DNA of 64,000 nucleotides from Haliotis asinina (Eukaryota; Mollusca; Gastropoda; Lepetellida; Haliotidae). Positions 17,764 through 28,262 of the stretch are shown in pieces. The stretch covers positions 20,042,001 to 20,106,000 of the forward strand of contig NC_090295.1 of NCBI RefSeq assembly GCF_037392515.1, in the 5' to 3' direction. Numbering within the stretch: the first letter of the stretch is position 1; each line of letters opens with the position of its first letter. A program made the translations under genes and the position numbers. The notes beneath the pieces were generated by a model. The model ran no database searches, was not told the origin of the DNA, and saw only the letters and a list, made by a program, of their open reading frames with translations.

Positions 17764-17790
17764 AAAGCCTTATTTAGTAAATAAGGCTTT
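17764..17790. repeat. 27-bp perfect hairpin palindrome after the integrase
   Basis: Thirteen-base arms AAAGCCTTATTTA and TAAATAAGGCTTT flank a single G. A related hairpin (11-base arms, same TTTAGTAAA centre) occurs at 39251-39273, and both are followed about 40 bases later by TTGTATATACTA. The role is unknown: transcript end, element end, or part of a separate host repeat. Confidence 0.8.
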
Positions 17791-17845
17791 GTAGAGACTT
17801 TTCTTGAAAGTGTTTTAAAACCCCCATTGTATATACTACTAATTA

Positions 17846-18618
17846 GCTTGGAACAGTTAGTCCAGTATCTGACATCAAATGTGCGACTGAATGTTTACAT
17901 GTGATAGTGACATGATTTGGAGAGATGAAGAACAAATGATCCAATGTGTCTTCGTGGGAATGGCGACAGGAACAGGAGATATATGCCATCCAAACAGTTA
18001 TGCATTAAGTTACTACACCCACGCCAGGGGCAAGAATGGACTATTTGGCAAAAATGTCAACCAAAATTTAAGTCAAAACTATTGTCGCTTTGAAGTGTGT
18101 AATACCTTTTTCTCCCCTCTTTGATAAAAGACCAACGGTAGGGAACAAGTCTACCCACTTTTGATACAAGACCAAAGGTGGAGAAACTAGGCCAGAATCT
18201 CCCCTCTTTTCTCACAAAAGCAGAACAAAGTATCCTATTTTTAACAGGGACGGGCGGGGTAGGTTTGGGGTGTGATGGACTACGGGGTAAAAAATTAGCC
18301 TAACTGAAACTAACTACATCAACTGTGGACCAGATGATCCGGTAACTGACATCATGAAGAAATGATGAAGGGGCATGTGTTTATGAATCACTTTCGAATA
18401 GTGATGATACCCGGGGTTAGTGGAAAGGTGAACTTGTCTTGACCAACCTGTTGACATCTTCTGAACAAGTGTCACATTCTGAAAGTTTCATAAAAGAGCA
18501 TGCTTGGTTGTACCTCAAAAGTTGACAAATGTAAGGTTGGAGCTGTTCGAATATTGCTCGACAAGAAAGTTGAACATTGGAACATAGAAAGATCGATAGA
18601 AGCAACAAAACACTTTCC
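17846..18618. other. Host flank with degraded repeats, no gene
   Basis: Sequence resembling the GGACCAGATAATCC...CTGACATC repeat occurs near 17850 and again near 18320, 19010 and 26950. Around 18120-18200 two rough copies of a TTGATAMAAGACCAAMGGT unit are seen. From about 18415 the sequence matches 27035-27440, an older shared repeat. Frames here are short and without recognisable motifs. Confidence 0.5.
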
Positions 18619-18902
18619 ACATCCATGAGAGTGAGAGAGTGGGTTTAGTTTTACGCCACACTCAGCAATATTGCAGGTATTTGGCAGCGGTCTGTGAATA
18701 ATCGAATCTGGACCACACAATACGTTGATCAACAACATGATCTGCGCTACTGGGAACCGATAACATGACTGTGTCAACCAAATGAGTGAGTCTGACCACC
18801 CGATCCCGTACGTCGCCTCTTAAGACAAGCATAGTCGCCTTTTATGGCATGCATTGGCTGCTATTCTACCCTGGGACCTTAACGGGTCACACATCCATGA
18901 GA
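18619..18902 (-). mobile_element. SINE-like insertion with 12-bp target duplication
   Basis: The element body (18631-18890) is flanked by ACATCCATGAGA at 18619-18630 and 18891-18902. A related locus near 27395-27430 has the same flanks joined without the insert, which is direct evidence of insertion. Read on the minus strand the element has a tRNA-like segment (GGTGGTCAGGCTCRCTGAC-like box region, then CGGTTCCCA) and ends in GGCGTAAAACTAAACCCACTC-type sequence next to the duplication. I recognise the repeat from abalone-type sequences; this attribution is from memory. Confidence 0.8.
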
Positions 18903-20216
18903 CATCTCTGCTAAATGCAGAGTAGATTACATAATGTTTACTTTATTATGAGTAAATATTCGTATAAAAGTATTACGATGGACGATGTTGTTTGGAAACA
19001 AATCTAGTCTTGACCAGACAATCCGGTGATTGTCACCATGCGATTCAATGACAGAGCATGTGTTTATAAATCATCATGATATAATGATGATTCCAGGTGT
19101 GAAATCATACCTTTGTCATACAGCCTCGAAGTGAGTTTGTTGTCAAGTTGAATCTTTATTCAGCATGAAATTCAGGTGTCGCTAGTACTCTTTCACTTTG
19201 TACAGCGACCTTAGCAACGAAAAAGTCCATCATATCTCATATTATTTTCTCATTCTTGCTTCTACTTTTGGCAAATTATCCCAAACCTCTATCTTTGTTC
19301 ACCACCTTCAATATCGTAATATTTGAATTCCTGACCATAGTTGTAAATGTACTGACCAAAATAAGTTAGGGATATTGGTATTTTTATGATTGATATTTTA
19401 TCAGTGAATAAATACATCATTCTTCAAAATTTATATATCCCTAACTATTTTTGTCCAGTATATTCTACTGATGTAGAGGTCATAAGTCAACTTCAAGTTT
19501 CAAGCAGTACACTGCGTCTTGTCAGCCATATGAATTGGAATACACATGAGCTGCCACGCCCCACAGCACATCCTATAATTACTCAATCCATACGTGTTGT
19601 AAAACAAAATTAGATATATATCGTATTAAGACAAAACAATAAAGTTTATTATGTTTTGCTGTTGAGCGTTTCTCATAACTGCAGTAACTTTTTACAGCTT
19701 AGGTACTCCTCCCCGACAATATTTACATGATCCATAAAGAATGTTATCGCATAGAAATGGAATGTCAATATATGTTTAATGAGGAACGCGATGTTTCCGA
19801 GTACATACTTTCTTCTTATACAGGTGAATAAAAACTAAAAAACAGATATATCATTCATGAAAATCACTTATAAATCCCTCCAACTACCTAAAACTCAGTC
19901 AGCATCTTATTTATTGCAGTTTGATACAATGATATACTTTCCTTTCCCAACGGACTTAGTGTTGTTAGAGCACATGTTACGTCAATCGACTGTTTAATCT
20001 AGTATAAATTTCAAAGTCAATTCTTTTCACGTGGCCTCTTCAAACAGTCGCTCTTGGAAGCAAAATTTGAGAATTCCTCAGTTTTTTCAACCTCGTACCA
20101 AAACCAATATGGTTGCCAAATTGTGTTGTCAAATGCTGTCGACTATCCTTCCAGGGGATGAACACCCTCAGGAACAACCTTGTTTCTTCCAACAGACACA
20201 AGGAATTTTAAAGGTC
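18903..20216. other. Intergenic host DNA, no gene seen
   Basis: AT-rich sequence with short frames only. Parts around 19680-19870 match blocks near 32065-32280 and 40130-40310, which places this stretch in the upstream flank of the first receptor unit and shows that the unit flanks are duplicated too. Confidence 0.6.
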
Positions 20217-20469
20217 CACTACTAATTTGAGTGAGTGAGTTTAGTTTTACGCGGTCTGTAAATAATCGAGTCTGGACCAGACAATCCAGTGATCAAAAAC
20301 ATGAGCATCGATCTGCGCAATTGGGAACCGATGACATGTGTCAACCAAGTCAGCGAGCCTGACCACCCGATCCCATTAGTCGCCTCTTACGACAAGCTGA
20401 GTCGCCTTTTATGGCAAGCATGGGTTGCTGAAGGCCTATTCTACCCCGGGACCTTCACTACTAATTTGA
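20217..20469 (-). mobile_element. SINE-like insertion with 14-bp target duplication
   Basis: The same family as 18619-18902, with a deletion in the tail region. The body (20231-20455) lies between perfect direct repeats CACTACTAATTTGA at 20217-20230 and 20456-20469. On the plus strand it begins with GTGAGTGAGTTTAGTTTTACG, which is the tail of the element in reverse. Confidence 0.85.
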
Positions 20470-20808
20470 CAATGCAACAGAAATTAATCAGTATCATTGC
20501 TATATTTCTGTCAGTCTGATACAATACACCTGTATGTGTGCATGTGCATATTTGTCTTCTCGCTTTGTTAAAAAATCCCTGATACTCCAATGCCAATGTC
20601 ATATTTATAAGTTGATACAGTGTAACTGTGTGTGTGCATGTGCATGTGCATGCACATTGGCATATTTGCCCTTTGCTTTGTAAATAAACAACAACCTGAA
20701 CATGTTTCCTAATCTGTTAAAGTGAATATATCGACAAGCAAGGAATAAGCTTCATATTTTCATTTTCACCTCAGTGTGTAATTTAGGTAAAACATATCAC
20801 TCGTTTCT

Positions 20809-20962
20809 ATGACAACCACTGTCATCAATCTGCAGGTCCACGGACGCCAGTGCCTTGTTTAGAGTATATTACTGCTTGACACACAGATATGTCAAATTAT
20901 CATGGTTGTCCAAAAGTGAAAATGTCTTTCTGTTTGACATGGGATGTTTACTCGGTCGATCT
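20809..20962 (+). promoter_or_regulatory. Conserved upstream module of receptor unit 1
   Basis: About 150 bases shared with the flanks of the other units. It includes TATGACAACCACTGTCATCA, then TGCTTGAC, then AAAGTGAAAATGTCTTTCTG and TTTACTCGGTCGATC. It ends 235 bases before the first ATG. Conservation between paralogous flanks may reflect shared descent as well as promoter function. Confidence 0.5.
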
Positions 20963-21196
20963 TTAGGCTTTTATCGTGGTTATGGATTCTAACATACTGC
21001 ATTAGATAAAGGCCCTGTAATGACTATGAATCGTATGAGCATCAAATCAAGATTGATTTGTCACTGGCAGTATTGTTTTAAACTATTTAAACATTGCCTC
21101 TGCAGTATATTCTGTGATTAAAGAGCTGCGATTTCAGTCAGAAGCATTCAGTGAACATTCTGCAAGGGCTTCTGTGTCAGACAGCGTTGTGTCAGA

Positions 21197-22417
21197 ATGG
21201 AAAGAGAACTGTTCTTTTTAATCATGTATACTGCAGTAATGTGCAATACTACTCTCCTTTCTCCGAGAGATTTAGTGTCACAATATGTATCTAACCACGA
21301 TCCTTTGGATTTGCTGGTGCCTATTTCCAAGTCCATTCTGGAAGTGTCTGTCAACTTTAATCTGCTCCATATTGAAGATCTGGATGAGTCAAAACAAATG
21401 TTGACCACCACTGGATGGTTCTTCTTCAGGTGGACTATCGATGAATTGTCATGGGAGAAAAGTAAATTTCAGAATATCTCACAGATTTCTGTCTCACCAA
21501 AAGACATATGATTGCCCGATTTAGTGTTATCAAACGCCAATGGCCGTCTTGAGGGCGAACATCAACCATGCACTATTAGTAACAATGGAACTGTGGAGTG
21601 GTACGCCATTTATCGCCGCTCAACGTCTTGCACTGTGGATGTCACAGGTTTTCCGTTTGACAAACAACGCTGTTTCTTAGAGCTGACACAATGGGTTACA
21701 CTCACATCAGAGGTAGACTACGTATTTCAAAATGTACCAATATTCTATATATCACTTAAAGAAAATGGAGAGTGGGAGGTTTTGGGTTCGTTTGTGAAAG
21801 AATATTACCTGTATGATGGTCTGTATCAGGTACTCGAGTTGGGGCTAATTCTTGGTCGACGTCGAACATTCTACGTACTTACTGCCATTTTGCCTGTTTG
21901 CGTCCTATCCTGTCTCAATGTAATGGTGTTCCACGTGCCCCCGGAGTCAGGAGAGAAGATGACCCTATGTGTGTCTGTGTTGTTGGCCTATGCCGTGTGC
22001 CTGACATCCATCAACTCCTTCTTACCCTCTGTGTCCGATCACGTGGCTCTTTTCAGCATATACCTCCACTACATGTTTGTACTGAAGGCTCTGACTGTTG
22101 TGGCGTCAGTCTTTGTTCTACGTCTTCACTCAACAAAGTCCAAGTCGACAATACGAAAAAGGCTAACAAAGTTTCTTTCTGCCAATCCAAAGAAAGCTAC
22201 ACATGGTGACCTTTCAACTGGTAATCGCGACGATGTTAATAACTTGAATGATGTATCTGCAAAACCTCATGTCGACAATGTTCAACACGCACTGGAACAA
22301 GAACAGTGGTTTGAAATTGTCAGAAAGGTGGACCGTCTGTTCTTTTGTGTTTTCTTAATGTTGTTCATTGTATCGACAGGTGGGTTTTTCTGGGCAATTG
22401 CACTAAGACAAGTGTAA
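21197..22417 (+). pseudogene. Nicotinic-receptor-like subunit gene with one nonsense codon (copy 1)
   Basis: Intronless; 406 codons if the internal stop is counted as a codon. It matches the intact genes at 33243 and 41198 end to end: signal peptide, ligand-binding domain, Cys-loop (C-x13-C with FPFDKQRC), four membrane segments and a short cytoplasmic loop. Codon 105 is TGA (21509-21511), where the intact genes have TGG, the Trp of the conserved WLPD motif. Nothing else is broken: the remaining 301 codons stay open. This suggests a very young pseudogene, a polymorphic null, or a sequencing error. Without readthrough only a 104-residue fragment would be made. A putative AATAAA lies at 22533. 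Confidence 0.85.
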
Positions 22418-22532
22418 TTTGGCTGATATGATAACTTCAGCCGTACAATAATATGTTCGCCAAACAGTAAATTGTGTGCTCTATTTAGAAATTCCTGGAT
22501 TCTGACTGATTAATGAGAAGTTGTCAAGTCAC

Positions 22533-22538
22533 AATAAA
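22533..22538 (+). promoter_or_regulatory. Polyadenylation signal AATAAA of copy 1
   Basis: AATAAA about 115 bases after the stop, inside a stretch (AATAAATCGACTCT) that is also found after the gene ending at 34466. Shared position and sequence support its use. Confidence 0.45.
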
Positions 22539-22923
22539 TCGACTCTAGTTCAAACAACCAGTTTGACGGCAAGATTTAGAGCGAAGTCTATTTTAACTCT
22601 TACTGTCATTGCCATTCTTTTCATAATCATTTGTACAATTAGGGCAAAACATTTGTGCATAAAACAGGCAAGCAATATATAGAACGTTCGTATTTCAGAT
22701 TATGGTGACAACAGAGATCTTGAAACAGAGATTCCCTGGAAATGTGCACGTGTGTTTTGTCTTGCCCAAAGAGTATTATGTCGTCATTATGGTTTTCAAC
22801 ATCGATTAGTATTCTTAGTTGGATGCTTTACCTCATGTTACCACATTTCTGTACTACATGTTGCTACATGCCTAAGCTACGTTTGAGTAACGTTTGAAAT
22901 TTGTGGCGGGTGATACATGAAGC

Positions 22924-23095
22924 ATCAAGTATGTGAGTTTGTTTTTATGTCGCCTATATTAATATTCCGGCAATATTACGATGGGGAACACCATAAATAG
23001 GCTTCACATATTGTACCCATGTTGAGATTGGAACCTGGTCCTTCGGCGTAATATGTGAACGCTGTAACTACTGGGCTACCCACCGCACAGCAGTA
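22924..23095 (-). mobile_element. tRNA-derived SINE-like repeat, degraded
   Basis: On the minus strand it shows a tRNA-like head with a GTAGCCCAGTAGTTACAGCGTTC-type A-box region (quoted here loosely) and a B-box-like segment 40 bases on. On the plus strand its end is GTGAGTTTGTTTTTATGTCGCC, the shared SINE tail. A similar element lies at the matching place after the next intact gene (36752-36915), preceded in both by GAAGCATCAAGT, so the insertion predates duplication of the unit. Confidence 0.6.
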
Positions 23096-23188
23096 GCGTA
23101 CCATTTGTGGAATAAAGTGTTTGGAAGCTGTAGTGAATACAAATTTAATGAAATTATTGCCCCAAATATTCATAAATCTTGTGGTAAG

Positions 23189-23351
23189 AGTGAGTGAGGG
23201 TATTGCCGCACTCAGCAATATTCCAGCTATATGGCGGCGGTCTGTAAATGATCTAACCGATCTCGTTAGTTGCCTCTTATGAAAAGCATAGTCGTCTTTT
23301 GTGGCAAGCATGGATTGCTGAAGGCCTATTCCACCCCGGACCTTCACGGGT
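23189..23351 (-). mobile_element. SINE-like repeat, internally deleted
   Basis: The same family as 18619-18902 and 20217-20469: GTGAGTGAGG, ACTCAGCAATATTCCAGCTA, then CTCGTTAGTTGCCTCTTATG and the CCTATTCCACCCCGGACCTT end. The central third is missing. Imperfect direct repeats around CTTG..TAAGAG flank it. Confidence 0.65.
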
Positions 23352-26300
23352 CAGCTTGCTAAGAGTTTTATGGCGTTATAACAGTAGCGTGCGTCCGTGT
23401 GCATTCTCAGTTTCATTTAGTGATGCCTACTTCATGGTATCCGATGGTATCAGTGTCTGTTCTATGTTAGAGTGAGATTTGTTAGAGACATTTCTGTGTT
23501 TGAGTTGTCATTGATTCCATGATCCTCATCACGCACCAGCTCAGAACATTTGACTAAACCCATCCCGTTTTTGTCAATACATATGCTTGCTTCAATTTAT
23601 TTAGTCCTGATGCATTGGAAATAGGCTACTGTACTTCCAAATGTGTTCTAAGTTAGATTGGAGTGGGTTAAACTTATCACCAAACTCCTTGTGGAAAGGA
23701 ATGCAATTTTGCAATACGTCGAAATTACAATAGCTTTCTTTCTTCTCAGTAAATCTGTCTGATATATTAAACATCTAATTGTCATTTAAATAATTTGCTC
23801 AAGCCGTTGATCACTGGATGGTTTGGTTCAGACAACAGCAAACCAACTAACTGTTCAAAAATACGTATTCACCTTGATGAAGAATGAATTAAGACATGTT
23901 CATGTAGCACAGATATCAATTTTACATACTTTGGTATTCAATGTTTCCGTGGTGAGTTTCACATCATTTCCTTCGTGTATATGTGTATAACTGGATGTCA
24001 TTAAATTGAAGAACAAACTTTGATAAGATGCTTCAGAAAGCATGGGGTGGTTTAATCGTATGCCGTATGCCATTCAGAGATCGCACAGGATACATCAAAG
24101 ATTGTTGCTATCAATACAACATCATCAGCATACAATGGAACAGGCAGGAGAGCTACAAAATCAACTGAGATACTATGTTTTTGGAATCTATATGTTCACC
24201 TTTTCAGACAAGGTCAGCGAAATATAATTCAGTGTCAATAAAGATGAGAAAAAAATAATTACAACATTTCACTTTGTCTGTCTTCCACCAACAGAGGAAA
24301 TAGGTTAAACAATCTTCATCCGTGCGAACACATGTCTAAATCCGAACACGCTTACGATCAAAGCCATAGCTAGAAGTCTATGCCACCTCTATGAATAGAA
24401 GGGTTGTGGTTCGCTAGTCACGCGAAAGGATTGCGCTTGATTACCCACATAGGGACAAGGTGTGAGGCCCATTTCTCGTGTCCCGTCCCTGACATTGCTG
24501 GCATATTTCTGAAAGCGATGTTAATTAATTGTTAATAACATCGGAAATTGAAAATCGTACACAGCTCACGTCATACACCAAACGTCTTTCAAGAGCGATT
24601 ACTAAACAAACAACTAGGACCCTAAGGAAGTGGTGAGACATTCATCCATTATCATCATATCAGCATTAATCTAACGATATATCTCGGAATTTATTCAATC
24701 GTAATTGGACTTTATTCTCCTCTACAATTTGTAAGAGTATATAAGGACTCGAAAATTATATTGTATATAATGCTTCTCAATATTTTCGCATGAAAACATA
24801 GTAGACTGACATGCCAATACTATTCTGGCTCTTGTTCTTATAAGCAGGTTTTATGACGCCATTTGGGCATTGCACGGGATAACCACCCTGATATAATGTT
24901 GTGTTTTCTCTGTATTGGTCTGCTCTGTAGTTGAGATCTGTAGTTAAACCGATAATACCTGAAATCATCCGTCAACTCACCAAGGGTTTAATACTTTCTC
25001 AGTTCCTGAAATGTTGACTATAATAGAGATGAGCTCGCATGCGCCCTTTTTGTTAGCGCAGTAATTTGCCAAAGGATTATATGAGGGTTATATATTTTGG
25101 AGAGCATTAATATATCAATAATGACATTTTAAGAAATGTTTGTGCAAGCCTTGCTTGCTTTTAAAAGTATTTTCTTGATACCGATTGTTGTATGCCTGTG
25201 GGAAATAGTGGGTTTTTTCCCAGATGGTGTTCATTTTGACAGTTATTTTTACCTAAAAGCCGTAAAACATATGCACAAAACGTTGGTATTAACTTCACAT
25301 ATTTGTTGATTGTAATGCATATCATAGATCCTATTCCATCTATCTGCTGATGTTTCTATTCTTGGTGAGCACAGCGTGATCAGAAAGATCAAATGAATCA
25401 CCGAAAAGTTTCGGTTAGTAGTTTTATAACAGTCCGCACATATATATTGGTGAATGAGAGAGCCACAACAGCTAACATAAGCTACCTGTCACATCCAGGC
25501 CGGTGAGTTCTGTCTTCTGTGGGGTTGTTCTATTTTTCAGGCTGAGTGACATAAGTCATATAGGGGACCTGCCTTTGGCCCATTCAGTAGTCCTTGGAAT
25601 GTCCTCGCCCCTTCAATCATTAGTTAGTCTCTTACGAACGCAACTCTCAAGGCTTTGCGTGTACTTGTTTACACCAATACTACACCTGTTTTATTTTTTT
25701 TGTATGATTCTCTGTCACCCATATTTCGAAACACGACTGTCCCAACATTTTCTATATAATCCCACCTGTTTAAGAACACTGTATCTGTCGAATTACCGTA
25801 GGTTTTCTTCAGATCAATATATACGACATATCAGTTATGTTTTCTTCCTATGGGCAACTGCATACAATGTAAGCCCCTGCTGATGATCGTTGATATACTG
25901 GGTTACCTTTCAACGATAACATACCACCTTCAAGTGAGATATAGATCTCTGCCACTGAAGTCCACTCCGGAAATGAGAACAAGATACTCCAGTAACACTG
26001 ATCTCCATCCAGCTTACAATGACTGTTAGTGTACGGCTACTTTCGAAGTCTCTTTGCAGGTAAATTACGTAACAAAATAAAAAGCTATAAAAGTGAACTT
26101 TCTCATTCTTGTTGTTTGTGAATGTGAAAGGAAGTTGGAGAGAAAGAGTCTTTGAGAAAAAAGTTTATATTATATTCAAAATAAATAGGAGGCTAGGGCA
26201 GTCGAGACATCGGTGCATATCGGCCTCTCTTCGACATGTTGTCTGAACTTAAATACATGATGATTCATCTTAACCGTTTTAGATAACATAATCAAGTTTG

Positions 26301-26427
26301 AAGAGGTTATCTTCATGACCCACTTGGGGATATGTTTCTTACAAAGGGTGAAGTAAACCCAAATAAGTCCCAGAGATGGCAGAAGATAAAATTTATTCAA
26401 ATCAGAATGCTGTCACACTGGTTCTGA
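23352..26427. other. Intergenic host DNA; one SINE-like remnant, no gene
   Basis: A degraded SINE-like remnant at about 24400-24525 lies in the opposite orientation to the others, with GACATTGCTGGCATATTTCTGAAAGCG as its tail. The stretch 23860-24060 resembles 29440-29590 and 43366-43480, a duplicated downstream block of the receptor units. The longest open frame (25503-25883, 126 codons) shows no recognisable domain and I do not call it. Confidence 0.55.
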
Positions 26428-26535
26428 ACAGAGTGAGTGAGTGAGTGAGTGAGTTTTACCCATATGGGGGAATCGAAACCGGATTTTCGGCGACCCCAGC
26501 AAACGCTTTAACTACTAGGCTATCTCCGCAGCCCC
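26428..26535 (-). mobile_element. Short tRNA-derived SINE-like remnant
   Basis: Plus-strand GAGTGAGTGAGTGAGTGAGT tail sequence is joined almost directly to CGCTTTAACTACTAGGCTAT, the reverse of a tRNA-like A-box region, and to an ATCGAAACCGGAT B-box-like segment. The middle of the element is missing. Confidence 0.6.
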
Positions 26536-27034
26536 AAGACTTTAAGGAACTGGAGTACACAGGCGTAGGTCTTGAATCGAGATAAAACACATTATCTATT
26601 CCTGTGCTTTTGAGTATCAACGACAGATATTTTGCTATAATTCTTATGAGGAAGATTAAAAGATTTGATTTTACAGTTGAGCAAATAAAAGCACATTCAA
26701 CAATAGCCTCTCAGTACATGTGAATTCAGTGGTTTCAGGCTTTCAGGAATAAGATATTTAGTTGCTTTTTGAAACCAGAACTTTGATCACGACAGAAATG
26801 TAGAGTTAATAAAAGTAAAAAACATCCTTTCCATGTCCATGAAACATTTCTGTTAAGAGCAGAATGGACTGAGTTGCAACTATATTGTAAGCACATGTGT
26901 GTTTGTTAAGCGTCGCATATATATTATAGCTGGATGGTGGTGGTCTGTACATAAATCAACTTTGGACCAGGTAATCTAGTAGCTGACATCGTAGCATGTG
27001 TTTATGAATCCCAATAGTGATTATACCAGGCGTT

Positions 27035-27440
27035 ATTGAAAAAGCAAGCTTGTCTTGTCCAACCAGTGGAACCCGTCATAAACACATGCAAAGGGTAGTC
27101 AGTTGTTCATCTGAAAGCAGTTTTGGACCTGTGGTAGAAATCATAGTTGGAATTTTCCTCGGACATCCTGTTGGTCACTGAAATGCCTACAATATAATTT
27201 TGGAAAGCTTCACAGAGGCCTTGCATGTTGTTGATCGACCATCTTCTGAACAAGTGTCGCATTCTGAAATCTTGATAAAACAGCATGCTCGGTTGTACCT
27301 CAGAAGTTGACAAATGTAAAGACCAAAGGCTGGAGCTGCTCGACATAAGGGAAAGTTGATTGTTGGTAGAAAGACCAACAGAGGCGACAAATCCCTCTCC
27401 AGATCCATAAGAAATCCCTGCTGAAAGCAAAGGCGAGTGT
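27035..27440. repeat. Unclassified interspersed repeat shared with 18415-18910
   Basis: Blocks such as ATCTTCTGAACAAGTGTC, CATTCTGAAA, GGTTGTACCTCA and AAGTTGACAAATGTAA occur in the same order in both places. This copy lacks the SINE that interrupts the other one, so it serves as the empty site. No coding sequence or known family is recognised. Confidence 0.7.
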
Positions 27441-27473
27441 ATAATTGTGTTTCCCAAAACATATCCCTGCTCC

Positions 27474-27635
27474 TACAGCAACCACCATTATCAATATGCA
27501 GAATTACGGACACCAGCGTTTCCTTTTGAGTGTTATACTGTTTGACAAACAGATCAATAAAATCAGCATGGTTGACCACAGGTGATAATGTCTTTCTGCT
27601 TTCTGTTTGACACGGGGTTTTATTTATTCAGTCGA
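27474..27635 (+). promoter_or_regulatory. Conserved upstream module before the 5' receptor fragment
   Basis: Related to 20809-20962 and the other modules: CAACCACCATTATCAATATG, TTTGACAAACAGATCAAT, ATGGTTGACC and AATGTCTTTCTG. It ends about 240 bases before the ATG of the truncated copy at 27877, the same distance as in copy 1. Confidence 0.5.
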
Positions 27636-27813
27636 GGCAGTATTGATTCAGACTATTTAAACATCGCCTCTGCAGTTCACATTGCCCCTGGATTCCAGTA
27701 CCTTGTAATGAACATAGACAGTGTGACAATAAATTCAAGATTCGTCATTGGCAGTATTGATTCAGACTGTTTAAACATCGCCTCTGCAGTTCACATTGCC
27801 CCTGGATTCCAGT
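27636..27813. repeat. 64-bp direct repeat, two copies
   Basis: The 64-base block starting GGCAGTATTGATTCAGACT at 27636-27699 recurs at 27750-27813 with about one difference, offset 114. It includes TTTAAACATCGCCTCTGCAG, which matches the sequence upstream of copy 1 near 21085, so part of the receptor 5' flank has been locally duplicated. Confidence 0.9.
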
Positions 27814-27876
27814 GCTGCAATTATCGTGGGAAGCATTAAATGATCATTCTGCTGTGTCATACCACGTTGTGTCAGA

Positions 27877-27957
27877 ATGGAAAGAAAACTGTTCCTTTTA
27901 ATCATGTGTCCTGCCTGCCAGATGTGCAATCTTACCCTGCTTTCTCCAAGAGATTTA
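27877..27957 (+). pseudogene. 5' fragment of a receptor subunit gene
   Basis: The ATG and about 27 codons match the signal peptide and first residues of the family (the MERKLFLLIMCPA start, then CNLTLLSPRDL). After AGAGATTTA the homology stops and unrelated sequence follows; the frame runs on to a stop at 27997-27999. There is a small insertion in the signal peptide compared with the intact genes. The upstream module is present, so a complete unit was probably cut by a deletion or rearrangement. Confidence 0.85.
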
Positions 27958-28138
27958 AACTCCGGGCGGGACAACTTAGGAATGGCCAGCGAGTCCTAAC
28001 TTGACAGACTGAAGGGAGCAAGCTACAAAGACATATTTTATATCATTGGAAAGATCTCGAGGAGATGAACATGGAAAGTTCATGTGCCAGTGCGTTCACG
28101 TGTTAATAAGCTCACAAATTGGCTCTGAAAATGCATTT

Positions 28139-28262
28139 CTGCAGAAATTTCTGGCAGAATTTTTTTTCTACACAAATTTCTGTCAGAAATATATTCCCTG
28201 CGGAAATTTCTGGCAGAAGTTTTTTTGTTTTTTTTTTTGCTGCAGATATTTCTGGCAGAATT
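28139..28262. repeat. Degenerate minisatellite of GCAGAAATTTCTGGCAGAA
   Basis: Four imperfect copies, each a short palindrome (CAGAAATTTCTG) followed by GGCAGAA and a T-rich spacer, at roughly 28139, 28170, 28201 and 28243. The palindromic core allows small hairpins. No gene is seen around it. Confidence 0.75.

Larger units (their letters stand above)
1..17845. mobile_element. Polinton/Maverick (adintovirus-like) element, left end outside window
   Basis: The interval holds the Polinton hallmark set: type B DNA polymerase, retroviral-type integrase, packaging ATPase and double-jelly-roll capsid protein, together with small proteins that I recognise as recurring in cnidarian and molluscan Polintons. 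Genes are packed with overlaps of a few bases, unlike the host DNA to the right. The first gene starts 12 bases into the window and neither an adenovirus-type protease nor a left terminal repeat is seen, so the left end lies outside. The right end is placed between the integrase stop (17728) and host-type repeat sequence that begins near 17845; I could not identify the terminal inverted repeat. Most genes are open, so decay is slight. Confidence 0.93.

Noticed and set aside
1..17845. Free virus contig misjoined to host DNA
   Set aside because: The element passes directly into host-type repeat sequence after the integrase, as expected for an integrated Polinton; long reads over 17.7-18 kb would settle it.
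21197..22417. TGA in copy 1 as a selenocysteine codon
   Set aside because: It replaces an invariant Trp, no selenoprotein context is known for this family, and all intact paralogues have TGG.
25503..25883. 126-codon plus-strand frame
   Set aside because: No domain, signal or duplicated partner; a frame of this length occurs by chance in this AT-rich DNA.
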